DNA from: Byssochlamys sp. IMV 00236
Lineage: Eukaryota > Ascomycota > Eurotiomycetes > Eurotiales > Thermoascaceae
Reading direction: 5' to 3'
DNA length: 32,578 nucleotides
NCBI GenBank assembly: GCA_001931875.2
Contig: MSJH02000066.1
Coordinates: 1 to 32,578 of the forward strand
In this document: positions 32,405 through 32,578 of the stretch, piece after piece
Layout: every line of letters starts with the position of its first letter
How positions within the stretch are numbered: position 1 is the first letter of the stretch
The notes under the pieces: model-generated
The model's input: only the letters and a program-made list of their open reading frames with translations
Told to the model about the DNA's origin: nothing
Databases searched by the model: none
Made by a program: the position numbers and the translations under genes

Positions 32405-32578
32405 ATGGCACACTTTTTTTTTTTTGGCACACATTAAATTTTTATTTGGCTCAGTAACCAAATTCGTTATGGCACATTTTATTTTATTGATAGCACAATA
32501 AAAGAAAAAGAGTGCCAAAAAGACTTACCAGCTCATTTTGGATTAGTGTGTCATACGTAATTTTCAAGTGTGCCAAAA
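32405..32578. mobile_element. Possible small inverted-repeat (MITE-like) element
   Basis: TGGCACACTT at 32406-32415 is repeated in inverted orientation as AAGTGTGCCA at about 32566-32575, about 170 nt apart. Further GGCACA copies occur at about 32426 and 32471, and an inverted GTGCCAAAA near 32512. The sequence between is AT-rich and non-coding. The window ends here, so the element could instead be the start of something larger. Confidence 0.4.

Noticed and set aside
1..32578. CRISPR arrays, bacterial operons or prophage
   Set aside because: Spliceosomal introns and eukaryotic gene content throughout; no regularly spaced repeats of CRISPR type.

Overview
The window is nuclear DNA from an early-diverging fungus, most likely Mucoromycota (Mucorales-like). 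The evidence is AT-rich intergenic DNA with long poly-T/poly-A runs, many short GT-AG introns (about 46-81 nt), closely packed genes on both strands, and proteins typical of such fungi: a full-length SF3B1, Psf1, a CblD homologue, phytochelatin synthase and decayed MULE and Tc1/mariner transposons. I cannot name the species. All exon structures were joined by eye from splice signals and an unbroken reading frame; no transcript data were used.

Layout. 1-4076: a coiled-coil protein of unknown function (+), a small Cys-rich reading frame (-), a 67-aa two-exon protein (+), a short protein made only of a Pot1-type OB fold (-), and a non-coding stretch with an imperfect inverted repeat. 4077-5811: a five-exon APC-superfamily amino-acid/GABA permease (-). 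6170-6700: a broken Tc1/mariner transposase. 6873-10424: two genes in tandem on the minus strand, a GRAM-VASt sterol-transfer protein (Lam/Aster type) and a CblD (MMADHC) cobalamin-trafficking homologue. 10649-15678: the inner-ring nucleoporin Nup192/Nup205 (+), which appears to lack its C-terminal tail. 15851-16471: GINS subunit Psf1, preceded by an ACGCGT cell-cycle-type motif. 16542-17093: complex I subunit NDUFA11 (-), divergent from the splicing factor SF3B1/Hsh155 (17321-21063, +). 21225-22697: complex I 49-kDa subunit NDUFS2 (-). 23160-24590: a MULE transposase pseudogene followed by about 1.4 kb of degenerate DNA. 26024-27710: phytochelatin synthase (+). 27792-28267: a short Grn1/GNL3-N-domain protein (-). 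28372-29527: GTP cyclohydrolase II, RIB1 (-). 30295-32091: the DEAD-box mRNA decapping activator Dhh1, with a polyglutamine tail (+). The last 170 bases look like a small inverted-repeat element.

The genes do not form one pathway. Most are single-copy housekeeping genes: splicing, mRNA decay, nuclear pore, replication, respiration and riboflavin synthesis. They are separated by accessory or decaying pieces. No CRISPR array, rRNA gene or convincing tRNA gene was seen. I found no clear new multi-gene system. The more unusual items are the stand-alone Pot1 OB2 domain, the inverted repeat beside it, the B12-trafficking gene, the missing Nup192 tail and the GTPase-less Grn1-domain protein.
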